From the NCBI GenBank assembly GCA_004154925.1, contig QJNS01000036.1:248001-312000 (forward strand): a DNA stretch of 64,000 bases, in the 5' to 3' direction. The notes below the pieces were generated by a model. That model was not told the origin of the DNA. It saw only the letters and a program-made list of their open reading frames with translations, and made no database searches. Origin of the DNA: Monosporascus cannonballus. Taxonomy: Eukaryota; Ascomycota; Sordariomycetes; Xylariales. How positions within the stretch are numbered: the stretch's first letter is position 1; each line of letters begins with the position of its first letter. A program made the translations under genes and the position numbers. Below are positions 11,395 through 24,000 of the stretch, in pieces.

Positions 11395-12580
11395 ATGTAC
11401 AACCTCACCTGCGCAGAGGCGTACAGGCCCCCCATACGGGAGGAGGTGTACGTGCTGGACATAATCCCGCTCGCCTCGGGCCCCGTGACGATATCCTCGG
11501 ACCAGGAACTATGCGCCTTCGACCTCGCCGGCGGCCTCGGCCGGGGCCCCGCGAAATCGTGGCGGACGAGCCACGGTAACGTCACGTGCGCGCGGGGGTT
11601 CGACCTGGGCGCGGGCGGCACCGTCGTTTGCACGGCGGGCGAGGACGGCTGCGTCGCCATGTGGGATCTGAGGCTGGACGGGCAGCAGGCGCAGGTCGCC
11701 AGACTCTCCGGTGCGTGGCCGGAAAACTGCGGGCGATTCTCCTGTATGAATATTCTTGTACTGATAGGGTATGCAGATAACAATGTGCCGATTCTATCTT
11801 TGGCCTGTTCGAGTGCGGGATTCTCGGTCGTAGCTGGCACGGAACTGCAGCTGAGTCAAGCGTCCATATTATTATGGTGAGCGGCGGCTTACACCGTTCC
11901 AAAAGGCAGGCATGGTGCTGATTGGCTTATAGGGATGTCCGCTCAACACCAACACCAAGACATCAGTACAAGGAGGTCCACAGTGATGATATAACAGAGG
12001 TATACGTGATATTAATTCAGCAACTGGAACTACTGCTGACCATCGCTAGCTGAACTTCCACCCAACGGATCCCAACATCCTGCTGACGGGGTCCACGGAC
12101 GGTCTGGTAAACGTCTGCGACACGAGGATCACCGACGAGGACGAGGTCGTGATACAGGCGTTCAACCACGACGCGTCGATCCACCACGCGGCGTTCCTGA
12201 ACGACACCGAGGTGTATGCCATCTCGCACGACGAGAAGCTCGCGCTCTACGACATGGCCGAGGGCTGCGAGAAGGGGACGGCGACGACCGACTTCGGCGA
12301 CATGCGGCAGATGCTCGGCTGTCAGTACGTCGCCAACGTCTTCGCCAAGGCCAACGGCGCCGGGGCCGTCGTCGGGGCCGGCGCGCACGACCAGCAGAAG
12401 TTCGAGCTCGTGCACCTGGCAAAGGGTGGGAGCGGTAGTAGTTGGGCGCTCGACAGAGCGAACAGCGTGGGGCTGCCGGGTGCCCACGGCACGGAGATCG
12501 TGCGGAGCTTCTGCTTCTACGACGAGGCCGGCATAGTCTTCACCGCCGGCGAAGACGGGTTCATCAAAGCCTGGAGATGA
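11395..12580 (+). CDS. WD40-repeat protein, WDR89-like
   Basis: A beta-propeller scaffold protein of the WDR89 family; the partner is unknown. The four-exon model is 11395-11710, 11777-11876, 11933-11999 and 12050-12580, giving 337 residues. Introns are 66, 56 and 50 nt with GTGCGT, GTGAGC and GTATAC donors; the last has a clear GCTGAC branch point. All junctions keep frame. WD-type units visible: TISSDQELCAFDL, CTAGEDGCVAMWDLR, ILLWDVRSTPTP, LLTGSTDGLVNVCDTR, YAISHDEKLALYD and VFTAGEDGFIKAWR (C-terminus). The stop at 12580 lies 97 nt from the convergent FRG1-like stop, so the 3' UTRs probably overlap. Good confidence in exons; the family name rests on the propeller pattern and length. Confidence 0.88.
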
Positions 12581-12677
12581 TAAACACGCAATAATCAAAA
12601 AGCAGAAGAGTCCCAACCACTCAAAACTCCCTATCTCCGTTTCCTCCCTGTCCCCACAAACATGCATGCCATGCCCC

Positions 12678-13600
12678 TCAACCGTACTTGTCGTGCTTGC
12701 TCTTCTGTTTTATGTCCAGCAACCGCTCGTGATAGTCGCCCTCGCGCCTCGCCTTCTTCAGCATCCTGACCTCGTCCTCGTTGAGCCGCCTGCCGACGAC
12801 ATCCTCCAACTCCCTCCTGCTGATCTTCTCCCTCGCCCTCTCCTCCTTCGATGCCTTGATGCGCGGCTTGAAGCGCGCCTGCATGCGGATCCGCAGCGTC
12901 GTGTCGAACGTGATCTCCGTCGCGTCGCCCCGGACCTCGGGCGCCCCGCTCGGCTTCGTCGACTCCTTGACCGTCAGGAACGTCTCCCGGACCGTCTGTA
13001 GCTGGAAGGTCTCGGGAATGTTGGGCGTCGCGACCACCGTCCAGGTCTCCGGCGGCGAGACGGCCTCGGACGTCGCCGTCAGGATGCCGTACTGGTCGCA
13101 GCTGAGATACCTGTGTCGCACGGTAATTAATTAGCATGGATCATCCCACCCACCGAAAAAAAGGGAAAAGAAGCCCGTGACGTAGATAGATAAACTCACT
13201 TTCCGTAACGCCCCTTGAACCTGAAGTTCTCGGTCCCCGCGATCTTGTTCGCGACCCAGACCTGGCGCACGTCATGCGGCTCGGCGCTTGACGGGTTGTC
13301 GTCGATGATGTTGACGACTTGGTCGGCGAATACCGCGCCGTTCATGTCGCAGGCGAGGCACGTCGGTGGCTGCGTCGGCAGCACGAACATGACGGGCCCC
13401 ACGACGTCTCCGAGGGCCTCCGCCGAAACCCAGCTGTCGTCGTTCTCCAGGTCCTCCTCGACGGCGGCGGAGGTTTTGGTGGCTTTTGCGACGACAGCAT
13501 CGCTCGGACCCGCGTCTCCTCCGGTCGACGACTCGGCGGCTTCGGCGCGCTTTCGCTTCTTGGTCTTCTTGTCGCCCTTGAACGTGAGCGGTTTTACCAT
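12678..13600 (-). CDS. FRG1-like family protein
   Basis: FRG1 proteins have a fascin-like beta-trefoil core and are linked to RNA processing, the spliceosome and actin bundling. Exon 1 is 13600-13200 and exon 2 is 13110-12678. The 89-nt intron (13199-13111) has a GTGAGT donor and ACACAG acceptor. The spliced protein is 277 residues, within the family range. It starts MVKPLTFKGDKKTKKRKR, a basic nuclear-localisation-type stretch typical of FRG1. The core includes DSWVSAEALGDVVGPVMFV, the RQVWVANKIAGTENFRFKGR segment leading into KYLSCDQYG across the junction, and ETWTVV. The C-terminal half is Lys/Arg/Glu-rich and ends KSKHDKYG. The upstream in-frame ATG at 13621 is less likely than 13600 because MVKP is the family start. 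Confidence 0.92.
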
Positions 13601-14113
13601 GATGTCGACGTAAGCGAACACCTGGTGTCAATTGAAGATGGGTTACCCGATGCTAGTTGGAATGCTTCGATTAGGAACCTGTAGTGGAGGCCAGACTAGT
13701 AATCGATGGGAAGCAGTTGGCAAGAGCTTGTTGACTTCGTGGTGATGCAAAGTCACCCACGCGACCACGAGAGCGCTAAGATAAATGTATCTGTATGCTC
13801 CACAGACCACTTGCAGGGGTCTCTTTCCCCGCTGACCGTTTGCTAACTGCCCCAAGCGGTTCATAAACCCGGGGCTAGAATCCACACACCTTCGAGCACT
13901 ATGGAGAAACTGAGTATCTCGGGTTCTTGCGGCAACCCATTCGGAGTGCTCCGATTTGGTAGTAGATTTAGCATGGCGCGGCGCCGGATGTCCATACTAT
14001 ATCTAACATAGGCGAGACTGTCGGAGAGATGCAGGTCCATAACTCATAAAACACCCTTTAAAATCCAAGTCCTGCCCCTCTGGTTAGATCCGACAAGAAC
14101 TTATCAGATCAGG
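13601..14113. promoter_or_regulatory. Divergent intergenic region between the FRG1-like and dioxygenase genes
   Basis: About 0.5 kb separating two diverging genes, so it must contain both promoters. No ORF with family features and no repeat was seen. No specific site can be assigned. Confidence 0.5.
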
Positions 14114-15307
14114 ATGGCTACCGCACAGCCCGTCGTAGTGTCCCTGAAGGACCTCAAAAGCGGTGGGTTAACATAGTGGCCACTCAACGGGATTTACGTA
14201 TTCACATATATCTAGGGGATGTGTCTTTCGAAACGCTACAGGAGGCCTTCGGCCCAGAGTCGTTAGGGATCCTCGTCGTCAAAGACGTCCCCGAGGAATT
14301 CGCCGAGCTGAGGCATCGGCTATTGTCTTATGCATCTTACATGGGCAACCTATCTGCCGAAGACCTCGGTTCGTGATCCTGGGCGCTACCTCAGATGGCT
14401 TACGCTGCGCTAACAGACGCGCACAGAACAATTTACGAACGAGGCGGCCAAATACCTCGTCGGCTGGTCGAAGGGCCGGGAGCAGCTGAAAGACGGCGGC
14501 GCTGACGAGTTCAAGGGCTCGTTCTACGCCAACTGCGCCTTCTACGTGGACCCGGCGTCCGAGGCCGCGAAGCCGACCGCGCAGTTCCCGCTAGAGCAGT
14601 TCCCGGAGTACCTAGCGCCGAACTCGTGGCCGCCGGAGCGCGCGCTGCCCGGGTTCCGGCCCGCCATGGAGGAGATGTGCCGCCTCATCATCGACGCCGC
14701 GGTCCTCGTCGCCAGGGCCTGCGACCGGTTCGCCGAGCACGAGATTCCCGGGTACCCCCGCGGCTACCTCGAGCGCGTCGTGCAGACCTCGTCCACGACG
14801 AAGGCGCGGCTGCTGCACTACTACCCCATGACCGAGGAAGCGATGGTCAAGGGCATGCGGGACGAGGACAACTGGTGCGCCGTGCACAAGGACCACGGAT
14901 GTCTGACCGGCCTCACGTCAGCCATGTTCGTCGACGAGGCGAAGACGAACGCTAGGGTGCCCGCGTTCGGGGATAAGGTCCCGGACGCGCTACCTACCCT
15001 GGAAGAGCTGCCCGCGTCGCCGGATCCGCAGGCCGGCCTCTGGATCAAGGACCGGAAGGGAACGCCCGTGCAAGTGAAGATACCTAGGGACTGCATCGCG
15101 TTCCAGACGGGCGAGGCGCTGGAGAGGATCACGCGAGGGAAGTTCAAGGCAGTTGAGCATTCTGTCCGCGGCGCGTATGCTAAGGGGGTCGCTCGCAATA
15201 CCCTGGCTGTCTTCACCCAGCCGAATCTGGAGGATGAGGTTGACCTCGATCAGCACATCACTTTTGGCGAATTTGCCAGAGGCATTATAGCTAAGAACAC
15301 AGTCTAG
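14114..15307 (+). CDS. 2-oxoglutarate/Fe(II)-dependent dioxygenase-like protein (isopenicillin N synthase-like fold)
   Basis: Three exons: 14114-14162, 14216-14368 and 14427-15307. Introns are 53 and 58 nt (GTGGGT...CTAG; GTTCGT...ACAG with a GCTAAC branch point). The product is 360 residues, a normal length for the family. The iron-binding facial triad is visible: His221-x-Asp223 in AVHKDHGCLTGL and the distal His312 in AVEHSVRGA. Arg324 in RNTLAVF is placed to bind a co-substrate carboxylate. The N-terminal LGILVVKDVPEEF segment matches the non-haem dioxygenase N-terminal domain. Substrate cannot be inferred, and there are no secondary-metabolism genes beside it. It is the last gene before the AT-rich transposon island, whose edge lies about 0.4 kb downstream. 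Confidence 0.88.
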
Positions 15308-15730
15308 GTAAACCGACGGGTTCAAGGACTAAATGTCACGCTATTTCTAGGCTGCAGTTTCCAACTACGCAGACTTTGTTGTTTTAATGTGCCCGTGAAG
15401 TCGACCAAGTTGCCTGTAAGTGCTTAACATTGCCCTCCCATAGAAGAGAGGAGAGAGATGGAAAGAGAGGAGAAGACAGCTGAACAAATTGGTCTCAAAA
15501 TGCAACTTGTACTTTGTATTACCTCACCATCTCACAATCATGACGGGAATGGTGTGAGCTTCATGCATGAGGAAAACTGTGGCAGCTACCCCGCCGAAAC
15601 TGTGGGTGGGTGCGAATTGCGTCATATCGAGTAACACAAAACCACCTCTCAGTCTTGTCATTTTGCCCAGGCGTCTATGCTTTTCGCCCAATGTACTCTC
15701 TAGCGCTTAAAGCTGCTTACAAAAGCAACC
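15308..15730. other. Intergenic, normal composition up to the edge of the AT-rich island
   Basis: Downstream flank of the dioxygenase gene. It contains a purine-rich GAGAG stretch near 15445-15475. No gene. Base composition changes abruptly at roughly 15730-15780, beyond which CpG- and GC-poor sequence begins. Confidence 0.6.
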
Positions 15731-18570
15731 TCTTTCGGCTATTAGCTTTTAACGTCTTTAATATTCAGTTATTGTTGTTATTATCTTAAAATGGCTTTAT
15801 TAGTATATTGTTTTAACGCGTCGTTAAAAGGTTAGAGAAATAGCTAGATTTAAAAATTCTTATTATAAGATAATAATAGCTTTTTTGTTATAACGAGCTC
15901 GAAGTACTCTGCTGCGCGAATTTAGCGGTCCGTTGCTAAATATATAGGAGTTTTTTATAATAATATAAATAGTACGATTATTAGATATAGAAGCTATATT
16001 AAAGGTTAATTACAATCTAACAATAATAAATATTATTAATAAATTTTTAATTTTTTTGTATAATTTTAAAAAAAACGTTAGAATATATAGTAGCTATAAA
16101 AGATTATTAACGTTTTTATAATTCTTTTCGTAAACGTCCGCCTTAAAGGTATTTTAATAAACGAGATATTAAATTTTAAATAAAATCGAAAATTTTTACG
16201 AATATAAATTTGCGAGAAATTAAATAAGTATAATTTATTCGTTTTGAATTTATATTTTATTAATATTACGTTAAATAGGATATATTATTAAAAAAAGAAA
16301 AAGTTTAACGGATTTATAAAGCTGCGATATATATATATAATAGACAATAAGTTTTATTTTAATAAAGCTATAATAATTTTTCGCGCTGACTATAATTTTT
16401 GAAAACGATAGCATTTATAAAAACCTAAAGCGAAATAGATCAAATTAACGGGACTTTCTTAGTAGAAAAAATATAAGGATATATTTGGGCCTTGTACGGC
16501 TATAAAAAAGATGGTTTAAGTTTAAAGATAACGGCAAATTAAGTTTACGATAATCTTTTAAAAGTAATTATACGTTAAAAGCGAAAAATTCGTTTAAAAA
16601 AATAATATTAAGCAAAATCTAAAAGGAAATAATGATTTTAAAACGATAGTAAATTTTGGAATATTTCGGATTACGATTTAACTTATTTAAAATCAGGTTA
16701 TTTAAATGTTTTTCTAAGTATCTTAAGCATCCCAAGTATTTTAAGCATTTTAAAATCGTTATAGCGTTTTTTCGAGTTCTTTTTGAAAACGAAAAAAAGA
16801 TAATAATAAAGGCTTTTTAAGCGTTATTAATTTGTTCAAAATTGCCTTTTAAACGTTAGCGAAATTTATCAAAACTCTAAAAATATTTACGAAATTTAAG
16901 AAAATAATAAAAATAATTGATAAGTAAGATTTAGATAATTTCATAATGACTAAGATAAATGTGAGAATACAGCTTCTATGGAGCTGCGGCTGGTGTTCGA
17001 CCAGCTATAGACTTACGCATCAGTACAAATAACTATCTAGTAGCTAGTAAAAAACGCTAGATGGAAGTAGCTTAATACACTCGTTTCTTGGAATACGTTC
17101 TGCGACTGATCGAAGGTCACCTCATCCTAGTCCTCAGCTATTCATTATCTTATAATAAAGCTGAAAAAAATATTTTAGAAAAAGTCTCGTTAATTATTAG
17201 ATATTGCTTTAAATAAAAATTATAATAAAAATATAAAAGACTGTTATAATATATTAATAATCGAAATAATATAGATTAATTAAGTTATTTATATATATAG
17301 ATAAAATTGCTGAAAAAAACTTCGTATAATCAATTTTAAACACTTTATTTTTTTTATTTTCAAATATTTTAAAATATTATTTTTTCGATTAAGATTTATT
17401 AAATTTATATATTATTTTAATATTTGTAATATATTATTTAAATTAATATCTATATCTACGTTTTCATATTAATAAAACTGTTAATAATTTTGATTATAAT
17501 TATTTTTTAGTTATTCTTTAAATAGATATATATATATATAATAATTAAATTATATCGTTACTATTATACGATTTATAAAGGTATTTATTTTTAAATCCGA
17601 TTTATTGTTCGAAATATTTACGAATAATATATCTTTTTTATTTTGTTATCAAGATAATACGTTAAAAGGGGTAACTAATTCGAAATTTAAATAGCTTTAT
17701 AGCTATTTATCTTATTATTACCTTTTTTATCGTTAAATATAGTTTTAAACTAAATAACAAAATTATAAATTATTATTAATACGTAAATAAATTATTTTAA
17801 TTATTTATAACGTATTAAGCTGCGTTTGTTTTTACGATATTTTATTGTTTTTTTAAATATCGAATATTTACTTTATTATTACTTTAAACGAATAATACTT
17901 TAAATTATATAATTTTTGATAATTTTACAAAGGTTAATTAACAACAACTTATTTTTAAGTAATATTTTACGCCTAAATACGACGTAATTATTCCTTTTTT
18001 AAAGGTAGATTTCGAATTTATTAATAAATATTTTTTGCAAAATATATTAAAATTATTTATCCTAATAAATTTAAACATCGTTTTAGTATTTATCGATTTT
18101 TTATAGCGGATATATATATATATATAAAGAGGTTATATTCTAGTTTATTATTATTAATACGTGTTATACGAGGAAGTTCTTATAATAACGTTATATCTTC
18201 ATCTAGTTAACCAATATATAGAAGTACATTAACGTACTGTTAATAGCTTCAATATAATCTTTAAAATAAGATTACTAGTATTAATCTTTTAGAATAATAT
18301 TAATTATTTTTTAAAGATTTATTTGATAAATAAAATTAATATATAATATTTAATAAACGTTAAATATTTTTAAACAAATTTAATGTTATATTAAAATTTA
18401 TTAAAAATTTCTATCAAAATAAAGATATTAGTTTTTAACATATAAATATATTTATTGTATCTTTAAAATATATATTAATTTTTTATTTATGATTTAAAAA
18501 TTAAAAAAATACTTTTTCTTATTCGAAAAATATTAAAAAATTCGTTACTATTAATATTAAAAATATAATA
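15731..18570. repeat. AT-rich, RIP-degraded repeat sequence, element not identified
   Basis: Very AT-rich sequence without any open frame of useful length. The pattern matches the RIP-degraded transposons to its right. In the plus direction around 16440-16560 a phrase resembling a transposase core can be half-read (YIWALYGYKKDGLSL), but I cannot assign it to a family. A patch of nearly normal composition lies at about 16960-17145 and begins TGTGAGAATACAGC. It could be a remaining LTR or an undamaged host segment. No terminal repeats were found for this stretch. Confidence 0.55.
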
Positions 18571-18622
18571 ACGTATTACATAAGTTCGCAACTTAAATAA
18601 GCTTGCGATTTGTTTTTAATAT
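18571..18622 (+). repeat. Left terminal inverted repeat of the pogo-type element
   Basis: Begins ACGTATTACATAAGTTCGC and matches the reverse complement of 32765-32816 over roughly 50 nt, with differences mostly C/T or G/A as expected from RIP. Preceded by TA. Confidence 0.82.
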
Positions 18623-18689
18623 ATTATAATAAGAAATTCAATTTAATTAAATATAATATATAAAATTAATTTAGACTAATCGAAATTTT

Positions 18690-20053
18690 TATCGCTAATT
18701 ACCTTTATATTCTTTTTGCAAATACGCGTGTTATGACCCGCTTTATTATAAACGCCATATTCTCGTTTTTTTGTCTAAGCCCTTTTAGAACGATTATTTT
18801 CAACTGCTCCTAATTGTAATTATTTAATATTACCTTTTTTCGTAACTATAAAAATTTATACTTTTTTATAGTAAATATCTTTCTTTTTAAAGCTGTTTAT
18901 TTTTGGTTTTCCAGCGTTTATTAAAGATAAAATTAGTTTTGTATAAATAACTGTTTTTTCTTTAGAAAAACAATTTTATATAAAAGTATCAAATTATTTT
19001 TATTAAAAAATTAACCGATTTAACTATTTTCATTAATTAATTATCTTGGTAGGTTTTGATTTTTCTTTATAAATAATATCTTTATTAAATCGTTTGAATA
19101 ATATTTTTAAAAGTTTTTATATATGGAAAAATAACGATATTGGTAGAAATAAGCGGCGAAATAATTAGTATAAATATAATTAGAACTCTTAATTCGGAAA
19201 AGACGCGATAAAGATCGAATAAAATAAATCCTAATTTTGCGAATCCGAATTTAATATTGTCGGTCGTTATAGCAGCTTTAAACGTATTACGAAAGCCGGC
19301 GATAAAATCTTCCTTTGTAATATAGGTAACGTATTACTATATAAGATTTTCGATATAGAATAAATACATACGTTTTAATACGAAAAAATAGGATACGTCA
19401 AAGAGTTAAAGTCGATAAAGAGAATAAACAAGTATATAAAATATAATAATATTGTTAATTTAGCAGTATTTTTCGAATTCGATCGAATAATAATTTTCGT
19501 AATCGTTAAGGATAAAAAAACGTTTCTAATTTTTGATACGCATTTTAATATATTTGTCAAAATGCTCAATCTATTTTAAATATAATTTATTTATTATTTA
19601 ATCGTTTTTATTTACAGTAAAGTTTTAATCGAATGAAAATAAGTTATCGGCGAACCAGTGAAAAAGGTGGGTTTTCTTAGCAAGAATGATAAATAAAAAT
19701 AAAACTTAGTCTTAAGAATTAATAACTTATATTATCATAAGCTATTTTCGATTTCCTTATTAAACTTATCGAAATTTTTTATGTTTTTTAACGTTAATAA
19801 TAATTATATTTACTGCTATAAAAAACTTCATTAAAAATCTCGTTTTATCGGAATTATAAATATCCTTTTTTTGTAATACCGTACTTTGCGATTATAATTC
19901 GGACAAACTTAAATTATTTTTAAAATATTTTTAGATTTTTATATAAAATGTTTTAATAATTTATTTTTCGATTTAAATATGTTTTCAGTTTTTTTATGCC
20001 GTTTAACAAAATTAAGTACCTAGTTAATTTCGATACGTTCTATAACGCGTTAC
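18690..20053 (-). pseudogene. Pogo-type transposase, C-terminal part (RIP-degraded)
   Basis: Minus-strand translation shows the order expected for DDE_1/pogo transposases. Next to the insertion point a segment reads NWVLNFVKRHKKTEN-like (family form WxxNFVKRxxELKTR). At 19375-19569 a segment corresponds to LILDGHxSH followed by TLxMPPHSSHxLQPLDVGxF, with Pro to Leu/Phe and His to Tyr changes that C-to-T transitions explain. Near 18690-18800 there is a zinc-knuckle-like tail (ECGVCNKAGHNxRxC form with Cys to Tyr damage). Numerous stops make it non-functional. The N-terminal part is at 32505-32790. Confidence 0.78.
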
Positions 20054-20058
20054 GTAAA
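20054..20058. repeat. Target-site duplication gtaaa, left copy (Gypsy A)
   Basis: The 5-bp gtaaa immediately precedes the left LTR. The same 5 bp follow the right LTR at 32500-32504. Confidence 0.85.
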
Positions 20059-20434
20059 TGTGACGGCTAAAGAGTTTAATCAACTATTAAACCTTAGTCG
20101 TACAAGTTTATATTAACAGAAATATTGTAGGAATCTGAGCAATAAATACAGTAATCGTATTACATCTCATAATTTCAAAAATACCTTCAGTAACGATATT
20201 ATATTACAAACTGAAGCTATTTAAATTATGGAAATAATAAGCGTATATATTTTTCTTCTTTTTAACTTAATCACTTATAATTATACGGCTAGTGGTAATT
20301 ATAATCGTTTACGATCTCCTTTAATCATTTTTAATTATTAACTTAGCAGTAATTACCGTTACGTGATTTATAGGGTAATCCGTATACTCTTTATTTAATC
20401 GTTTTTTAAAGCCGAAACTTATTAAGTCGTAATA
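20059..20434 (-). repeat. 3' LTR of Gypsy A (left copy)
   Basis: Starts TGTGACGG and aligns end to end with 32125-32499. Nearly all differences are transitions. This copy is more AT-rich than the right one, which keeps a GC-richer 3' third. Confidence 0.85.
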
Positions 20435-20479
20435 CGATCTTCTTTTTTCTAAAATCTTGCCCTTAAGATTTCTTTTCTT

Positions 20480-21000
20480 TTTCTTTTTTTCGTTTAATAA
20501 GTATTTCTTCTTTTGCTCTTAATTATATCGTTTCGTATTTCCAAGATTCGTCGCGTTCCTTATTCTTTTACCGTTCGTCGTACTAATCTCGTAAAAGCCT
20601 TTAACAAATTTAAATACGAAATTATACTTTGCTTTTATTATTTTTCGAAAAACATAAAATATAAAATAATGAAAAACGTTTTAAGGTATAAAAAATACGC
20701 TAATCGAAACCGGTTCTGCAATAGCACTAATATGTCGCTTTTTTTTCTTACAAAACATTTACCGCAAACATTAACGCTTAGAACGTAAGAAAACGCTTAT
20801 TAAAAAAAATAATTACTAAAGCTTTAACGGCTTTATCTCGAGGTTTAATATCGTTATTAGAAAAAAATAAATAAAGCTTTTTTTCGTTTTATTCGTTTAT
20901 ATAAGCAAAAGGCGTTAATTCGTTCAAAAGGTATTACTATAATATAACGTAAGTTCTAATCGTTAAACGAATTAAAAAAAAGTATTAAAAATAAAAATAA
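20480..21000 (+). pseudogene. Antisense ORF remnant inside Gypsy A: Cys-motif plus coiled-coil protein
   Basis: On the plus strand, opposite to the element's pol, 20513-20788 is open. It reads as a protein with regularly spaced Cys or Cys-to-Tyr positions (VLRYKKYANRNRFCNST, ancestral CxxC type). A Lys/Gln/Arg/Leu-rich stretch follows (IRLYKQKALIRSKG, then SLNELKK) that looks like the start of a coiled coil. Small Cys-motif/coiled-coil proteins of this shape are, as I recall, common near LTR elements in fungal genomes. It lies between integrase and the 3' LTR. Stops and Cys losses make it non-functional. The family identity is inferred from pattern only. Confidence 0.5.
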
Positions 21001-24000
21001 TTAAAAACTACCGTTATAGTTATTACGTTAACGCATATTGCGGCCGATTAATCCGACATTCTAGTTATTAATTAATCAACTATTAATTAGAACGCGCCCG
21101 TCGTTATTAATAAAAGTTTTTCAATAAACGTTAAACATCAATAAGATTTTTAACGAATTTCTAGATATTTTTAAAATTCGAGGTTTTTTTCACTTAATTA
21201 AGTACTAGATAGGTTCGCTTTATTTTCGTATATCGAAAATTTTCTCCACTTTATATATTTATTCGTTTTTTATTTTACGTCGTTTTATATCGTATATTCT
21301 TTGATTATATCTATTATTAACTCGAATAAAGAAACGTAAAAAATTAAATGAAATTTAACTTTTAATAAAAGTTCTAATTAATAATTATTTTCTAAGATTT
21401 TTTAATAATTTTATATAAATCGATATATTTAAAATCAAGTCTTTTGCTGGATCGTTTTGTTTAAATATTTTTTATAACGAAAAAAACCATTTATCTTTTT
21501 TCAAAAGTTAATCTTTTTAACCTTTTCTAATTATAATATTTATTTATTTAATTTCGTACGAATTCTAATTCCGTTTTGATTTATTAGTATAATTATTTTA
21601 ATATTAATTAGGCCGTCGTTATATATCTTTTTATAAACTTTTAAAATAAAACCAAAATTTGCATAGGCTAATATTATAAGTTAATCACGTAATGAATAAT
21701 ATCTTAACCCAATTATTTTATTCGTAATTAATATAATATTGTAAGTAAATTTTTAAGGTTTAATTTGTTCGTTTTATTTATTTATTTATTTATTTAAGGT
21801 TTAAATACGTTAAATAATTTGTAATTTAGACCGATTTATATTATAAAGCTGTGCCAAAATTTCGATATAAATATTAATCCTTTATTTAAAATAATATCGA
21901 TTAGTAATTCGTATATGCTAAAAATATATCTGAAAAAATATATATTATTTGTTCGACGTTAATATCTTTATAATATAATAAAAAATAGAAAAGTTTCGTA
22001 AATCGGTCGACGATTACGAAAATGCTATCGTAATATATTTCCGTAATTGGATTTTCTAATATAAAATATTTAGTAATAAAGTTAAATATAACTAAATACT
22101 ATGGTCGCTTTACGACTAGTAATAGCTGTAATTTTTTATATAGCTCATGTCGTCGAATTTTTGCTTTAACGTAAATATCGCATTATTATATAACTTTCTA
22201 TATCGTTAATTTTATTTTAAAAAATAAATATGTACGTTAAAGCCGTTTTAAGATCTTATAAATCTCTAAATATCTATATAGCTAATATTCGTATATTTTT
22301 CGTACTAAATCTTTCTTGTATTTTTCTAATACTTATATCTTTTCTGTTTTTTAGTTTTCTAGAAAACTATTATTATACTACTAGATTTTCTAGTATATAT
22401 CGAAAGATACTGCTCGAATTATCGCAATTTATCGCGGACGTAAATATCCTTTTATAATGGTATCAAAAATCGTATCACTAACTTTAACCAATTTCTTTTC
22501 GAAATCTGGTCGTCTGTTTAAGGCGTCCGCTTTGCTATTTTTTGAACCTTTTCTATAAATAATAACGAAATCGAAATTCGCTAATTTTTTCACATATCGT
22601 AATTATCGTTCTATAAATTTCCTAATCGTGGTAAATCGGTTAAAATTTTAATAATTCGTATAAACCTGAACCTAATATAAACTTTCTTTTAAAAAATACC
22701 TAAACTCCCGAAATACTATAATAATAACTATAAATTTTTTATTTAAAATATCGTATTTAAGCTCGGTTTCATTTAATTTATATAAAAAAATATAATAAAA
22801 TACAATTTGCCTTAATTATTTCGTTATCCGATTACTATATTTAACGCGTAATTCGAATATCGATTTTTAATTTAACAGAACGGTTTAAATCGTACATAAT
22901 CAATATTAATTTGTTAATAATTATATCTTTAATATTTTAAAATGCGTTTTCCGTATTTATCGTTTATTTGAATTTTTTTTCGTAAGGTTTATTAAAGTTA
23001 TAACGATTTTACTAAAATTTCGAATAAATTTCCTGTAGTAATTAGCAAATCTAAAAAATATTTATACTTTCTTAACTGTCGTTAATATCTATTATTCTAT
23101 AACTGCAGCGATTTTCTTAAAGTTTATTCTGATATATCTTAAGGTAATAATATGTCCCAGATATTCTATTTTTTGCTTATAAAACTAATTTTCTTTTTGC
23201 GTTAATAAGCAATCTTACGTTTTGTAAAACTTAAAGAATTTTATAAATATATTTTGCGTATATTTTTTCCGTTTAGAAAAAAATAAAAATGTTGTCGAAA
23301 TAGTACATAACGAAAATATCGAGATATTTTTATAATATATAATTTACCATCCTTTAGAAAGTTATTAGTACGTTTATAAATTCTATTAATATAACCAAAT
23401 ATTTAAACAGTTTATATTTCGTTTTAAAAACTATTTTCTATTTATATCCTTTTTAAATTTTAATAAGATTATATTTATTCTTAAAATCGAATACGGTAAA
23501 CTATTTAGTTTTATAAAGTCGATTTTTTATTTTCGCTATTAAAAATAATAATATTTAATATTTAATAATAATATCGTTCAATTATCGATAATTAATTACA
23601 AGTCGTAATTTTTCGTTCTTTTTCAGTACGAAAAACATAAAATATTTCGCTAATAACTTTGAAAGTTAAATTTATCCTTTTTATAACCGATTTTCCAGGT
23701 ATTTTTTTTTAAAAAAATACGTAATTTGTTTTCGCTAATATTATAAATAGAGTAAAACTTTATCGAAAATCTTTTTATAAGAATTATTTCATAATTTTAT
23801 TTATTATATTTTGATAATTTGATATTAGGTTTCTTTTTAAAAAATTACTTATATTTATAATACTAAGATAATATATTAATTAATTTTTTAACTTTTAAAA
23901 TTATTATTATTATTCCAGAGCGTTATTTAATTACTTTAATTTCGCTTTAATAATAACAACAATACGTCATATTTTTCTTTAATATCTATTTTTTTATATT

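Noticed and set aside
22230..22457. 75-codon plus ORF in Gypsy A
   Set aside because: Antisense to and just upstream of the integrase remnant; AT-rich chance ORF.
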